A stretch of DNA of 64,000 bases from positions 4,687,307 through 4,751,306 of the forward strand of contig NW_004450401.1 of NCBI RefSeq assembly GCF_000321225.1, read 5' to 3'. Positions 60,936 through 64,000 of this stretch are shown piece after piece (position 1 is the stretch's first letter; each line of letters opens with the position of its first letter). Both the position numbers and the translations under genes were made by a program. This stretch comes from Odobenus rosmarus divergens (taxonomy: Eukaryota; Chordata; Mammalia; Carnivora; Odobenidae). The notes under the pieces were generated by a model. That model did no database searches. It was not told the origin of the DNA and saw only the letters and a list, made by a program, of their open reading frames with translations.

Positions 60936-61327
60936 CTTTGCCCAGCTCATCCCAGAAGCAAATCGGTCCAGGCAAGCCCTGCCCGTCCTTGCTACTGATC
61001 ATAGGGCAGCAACCCAGGAGGACGAAGGCCAGATGCCTGGGCTCCCTGAGGAACTGCGAGCCCCCTTCCCGCCCACCCCCAGCCCTCTACTGGCTTTCCT
61101 TAGTAGAACGTCGCTCCAGGCTCCCGCGGACACAACGGCCCTAGAAAACTGCCACCGCTCAGAGCCGGGGTCAAAACAGGGCTGTTTCGGTGCAAATGGA
61201 CTTTCCAAATCCACCCCCACGCGGGCAGAGAGGACAATACATCGGACCCCGCGCCCAGAGCACCGCTTCGAACCAGGGCTGCATCCCGTCCTTGCGACGC
61301 CCCCTTGGCGCGCGCACGACCCCCCGC

Positions 61328-61440
61328 GGGTCACAGAGAAGGAAACTGAGGCTCGCAGGCGGAGAGAATCGTCCAAGGTCAGGCACAGTCAGCGAGCCCC
61401 GGGGCTGGAGCTCGCACTCGGGGTCGGGGTCACGACGGCG
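61328..61440 (+). repeat. MIR relic inside the CpG island
   Basis: 'agaaggaaactgaggctcgc' followed by 'gtccaaggtcaggcacagtc' and 'ggagctcgcactcggggtc' follows the MIR core. It lies just downstream of the predicted exon 1 donor, in the start of the intron. Confidence 0.6.
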
Positions 61441-61492
61441 GCGGGGACCCCACCCGAGCCGAGGCCCCGCGGGGAGGCGGCGGCCGCGTTAC

Positions 61493-61620
61493 CTTGAGCT
61501 GCTGCGCCGTGTGGCTCCGGCTTCGGCTCCGGGCTCGCTGGCGTCCTGCGCCCGCGCCGGCTCCGCTCCGGGCAGGGATGGAGCGGGCGCCCCGCCCGCG
61601 CCCCGCGCCCACTTCCTCGT
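61493..61620 (-). other. HRH2: Predicted non-coding first exon of HRH2
   Basis: On the minus strand the sequence ends AGCTCAAG|GTAACG, an acceptable donor, with the exon's last base at 61493. The 5' boundary is unknown; 61620 is a placeholder just beyond the first GC box. No protein-coding role is assigned. Assignment to HRH2 rests on strand, distance and the known distant first exon in human. Confidence 0.5.
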
Positions 61621-61920
61621 CTCCGCCCCCAACTCGCTCCTCCTCGCTCTCAGCCGCTCCCGCCCTCCCTCCCTTCCCTCTCCGGGGCTCTCCTGCTCCC
61701 CTTTCTTTCTCTCCCTCTCTCCTCCCGCCTCCGTGCACAGCACCCTCTCTCTTCCTTCGCTCGGCTCCCTCCCCACAGTCCCTCTCCCCCACGCTCCCCC
61801 ACTTTCTCCTAGACCTTCTTTCCTTCTCTCTCTGGCTCTGACGCTACCCCTTCCTCTTTCTTTCCGTCACACTACCCCTCTTCCTCTCATTTCGCCCTCA
61901 TTTCCACCACCCACTCCCCC
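61620..61920. repeat. Pyrimidine-rich tract flanking the promoter
   Basis: The plus strand is strongly C/T-biased (minus strand G/A-biased) with repeated tccc, tctc and ctcc runs over about 300 bp. It lies directly upstream of the inferred HRH2 first exon. Confidence 0.75.
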
Positions 61921-62735
61921 CCATCCCCAGGCCTGCCTGGGTGGGACCCAGCGTCCAGTTGTGAGGTGATAGGAGTGGAAGGGGACTCCCGGCTGTGGCC
62001 CAGGGATCCGGTGGCACCCCTCAGCATGGGTGCCCAGCACCCTGCTACCTGGAATCAGGCTACAGGAGAGACAGGACTTGTTTCCGGGGAAAAGCCTGGA
62101 TAATTCTGGGATCAGTGGGACTTAAGAAGACCCCCAGAGAGGGTTTGTTCTAGCTGGAGGAAGGGATGGAGAAAGAGAAGAGGTAGAGAGGAGGGTCTTG
62201 GGAAAGGGGCTTTTGGGTATGGAAAATGGAGGCTCAGATGGGAAAACCTATCTCTTAAATATCAAGATGTCAAGGCTGCAGATGTGGGTGGAGGGAGCCT
62301 GGGCACACAGGACGGCCAAGGGCGTTGTGCCAGGCCTGGGGTAGTCAGGCCGGGGTAGGAGAGGCAGGTGGTCAGATGGGCTGCCCCTAGTTGCTTGGGG
62401 AGCCTGATACAGGAGTTTGCGCAGAAGCTTGGCAAAGGAGAGCAGAAGGACGCTGGCTCAGGGAAGCAGACATTTCAGAGGCGGGCTAATGATGATTGAC
62501 ACACCACCCTAAGCCATTCTGACACTATGGGCCTGGCCCTGTGCCTATGCGCTGAGATGCAGACTAAGGCCACAGTCCTCTGGAGCTCCGAGGTCACAGT
62601 TTCTGGGGGAGGATGTGGTAGGCCACACATCCAAGAATGACAGCAAGAGCTTCCAAGCGGGTCTGGGGGACTCCATGCTTGCTCACCTACAATTTACAAA
62701 GCCTCATAGGTCATCTCTAAGAAAGTGTAAGTCAA
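61921..62735. other. Upstream intergenic DNA
   Basis: I see no gene or clear repeat. Confidence 0.4.
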
Positions 62736-63300
62736 ACATGCCTCTCTGTACTCCCTGCTTAAAACCCTCCCATGACTTCCTGTTGTAGTTAGGATAAAAT
62801 CCAAGCCCCCTATCACTGCCAGCGTGATCTGATCTTATGTCTCACCAGATTCTGCTTCACTCCATGTGCCTCAGCCACAGCCGCTTCTTACTTGTGCCCT
62901 GAACGGGCCACCCTGGGCCATACCACAGACCATTTGCATTGGCAGTTCCTTCTTCTGAGATTGCTCTTCCCCTGTATCTTCCTGTCTGCTCAAACGTCAG
63001 AGAGGCCGCATGGCCTGATCATCTTACGTAAAGCAGTCACCTTCTCGCCACGGTGCCTGCCTTTCACATCATCCCTTTTTATTATCACGAAAACACTTAC
63101 CAGTATCTAGAATTTTTTGTTTTAATGCTAATTGTCTGCTTTACCTCACCAGAATGTAACCAGTGAAGGAGCAGGAACCTTGTTTGTATTGTTCCCTGTG
63201 TCTCCCAGAGCCTGTAACAGTAGCTGGTACATACTAATAAATGCCCAACAAATGTTGGTTGAATAAGTGAATGAATAAATACTATAATGAAAATGTTTAG
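62736..63300 (+). repeat. L2 relic
   Basis: 'aaccctcccatgacttcctg', 'gtagttaggataaaatccaa' and, at the end, 'atgttggttgaataagtgaa' plus 'tgaataaat' are L2 3' region features over about 550 bp. Confidence 0.72.
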
Positions 63301-64000
63301 AAAAAAGGTGATTGACCCTGTCAGGGGAAAAAAGATTGTCTTGAGGTAGGAGTGGAGAAGAGGGGAGCGCCTCAGGGCTGGAGGAAACAGCAAAAGACCA
63401 GTGCAGAGCATCAGCTAGCCTGGGGCATCCAGGGAGTGCTGCCTGGTGGGCCAGCAAGCAGGAATCATATTTGGGGTGCGGTGGGGTGGACTTTAAGGAC
63501 ACCTCAGGGATGCGAGTTTGGACTTGATCTTGTGAGCAATGGAAGCTGCGGCAGGTTTGGGGGCTGGGTGGCTGGAAAGGCTGGGGTGTGTATCCTGGAG
63601 ACGAGAAGGCTTCAGCAACCTCTGTCTCTAGGAAGGGCTCTCTGAGGGAGATGAGACCCCAACTCTTGGACCAATGGTAGAAATAGAATGAGACAGATTT
63701 GGACTCCGTAAAGAAATTTTTTAAGGCCCTGAAAAGGGAAGTTGGTTCTCTGTGGGTGAGATTATGGTACACTCATATTTGGTACCCCTCCCAGAGAAAG
63801 GATGCTATGTCTGTGACCTGTTTAGCCACTGATGTGTTGGTGAAGTTGATTTGTGTCACTTCTGTGCAGGAGGGTCTGGGAGAGCAAGTGTCTGCCGTTT
63901 CACTTTCTTCTGTCATGAGACTGGTTCTATTCAGGTGACATTTCAGGGAGAGGCTGCTTCATCATATTGGGTCCCAGAACCCCCACCCAGCTCCGAGTGG
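63301..64000. other. Upstream intergenic DNA
   Basis: Old repeat-like text is present ('gacttgatcttgtgagcaat'). No gene was recognised up to the window edge. Confidence 0.4.

Larger units (their letters stand above)
39191..61492 (-). other. HRH2: Inferred HRH2 first intron
   Basis: The interval between the donor in the CpG island (GT at 61492-61491) and the acceptor at 39191-39192 would be an intron of about 22.3 kb. No other coding exon is recognised inside. It contains SINEs, L1 pieces, MIR and L2 relics and a large tetranucleotide satellite. This rests on splice motifs and the known presence of a distant non-coding first exon in human HRH2. Confidence 0.5.
61050..61690. promoter_or_regulatory. 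HRH2: CpG island, probable HRH2 promoter
   Basis: By hand count most 60-base lines contain 5-11 CpGs, peaking at 61501-61620, against almost none in flanking DNA. Minus-strand GC boxes (GGGCGG) lie at 61597-61592 and 61628-61623, and no TATA box is seen, as usual for such promoters. A minus-strand splice donor lies inside. It is about 22.5 kb upstream of the HRH2 ATG, and no other gene is visible nearby. Confidence 0.7.

Noticed and set aside
61190..61969. 259-codon open frame across the CpG island
   Set aside because: It is Pro/Ser/Arg-rich with no domain; long frames are expected in GC-rich DNA, and the overlapping frames are equally open.
1..64000. CRISPR arrays, bacterial operons, phage or integrated viral genes
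   Set aside because: No such arrays, operon structure or viral genes were seen. The repeats are mammalian SINE, LINE and DNA transposon types.

Overview
This window is mammalian nuclear DNA. About eighteen tRNA-Lys-derived CanSINE insertions identify the order as Carnivora. Their pattern looks caniform, possibly arctoid (bear, seal or mustelid), but I cannot name the species. There is no bacterial, viral or CRISPR content. Most of the sequence is intergenic or intronic, with one protein-coding gene.

The gene is HRH2, the histamine H2 receptor, on the minus strand. Its coding exon lies at 37947-39026 and encodes an intact 359-residue class A GPCR. A good splice acceptor at 39191-39192 would start this exon 164 nt before the ATG. 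A CpG island at about 61.05-61.69 kb holds a minus-strand splice donor after position 61493, so I infer a non-coding first exon and promoter there and a 22.3 kb first intron (39191-61492). The receptor stop codon overlaps a strong splice donor (exon end 37951), which fits the longer C-terminal isoform known for this gene. The terminal exon of that isoform was not located. In human, HRH2 lies between SFXN1 and CPLX2. With the gene on the minus strand here, low coordinates should point towards CPLX2 and high coordinates towards SFXN1 (inference from synteny).

Layout: 1-25.3 kb is gene-free DNA downstream of HRH2, with CanSINEs, MIR and L2 relics, an antisense L1 relic (13.5-14.8 kb), a hAT-type DNA transposon split by a SINE (23.9-24.4 kb) and a polypurine tract. 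25.3-32.1 kb is an old L1 with its 5' end present and its 3' end missing; it carries three CanSINEs and a younger L1 tail. 32.1-37.9 kb is older repeat-derived DNA and the probable 3' UTR. 37.9-39.2 kb is the HRH2 coding exon. 39.2-61.5 kb is the inferred first intron, with a (CCAT)n-type satellite of about 530 bp, a young truncated L1 with perfect target-site duplications, and an L1 3' end split by two SINEs. 61.0-61.9 kb is the CpG island promoter and a pyrimidine-rich flank. 62-64 kb is upstream intergenic DNA with an L2 relic.

The only system in the window is histamine-Gs-cAMP signalling through HRH2. The remaining points of interest are transcript architecture and repeat structure. I found no evidence of a novel multi-gene system.
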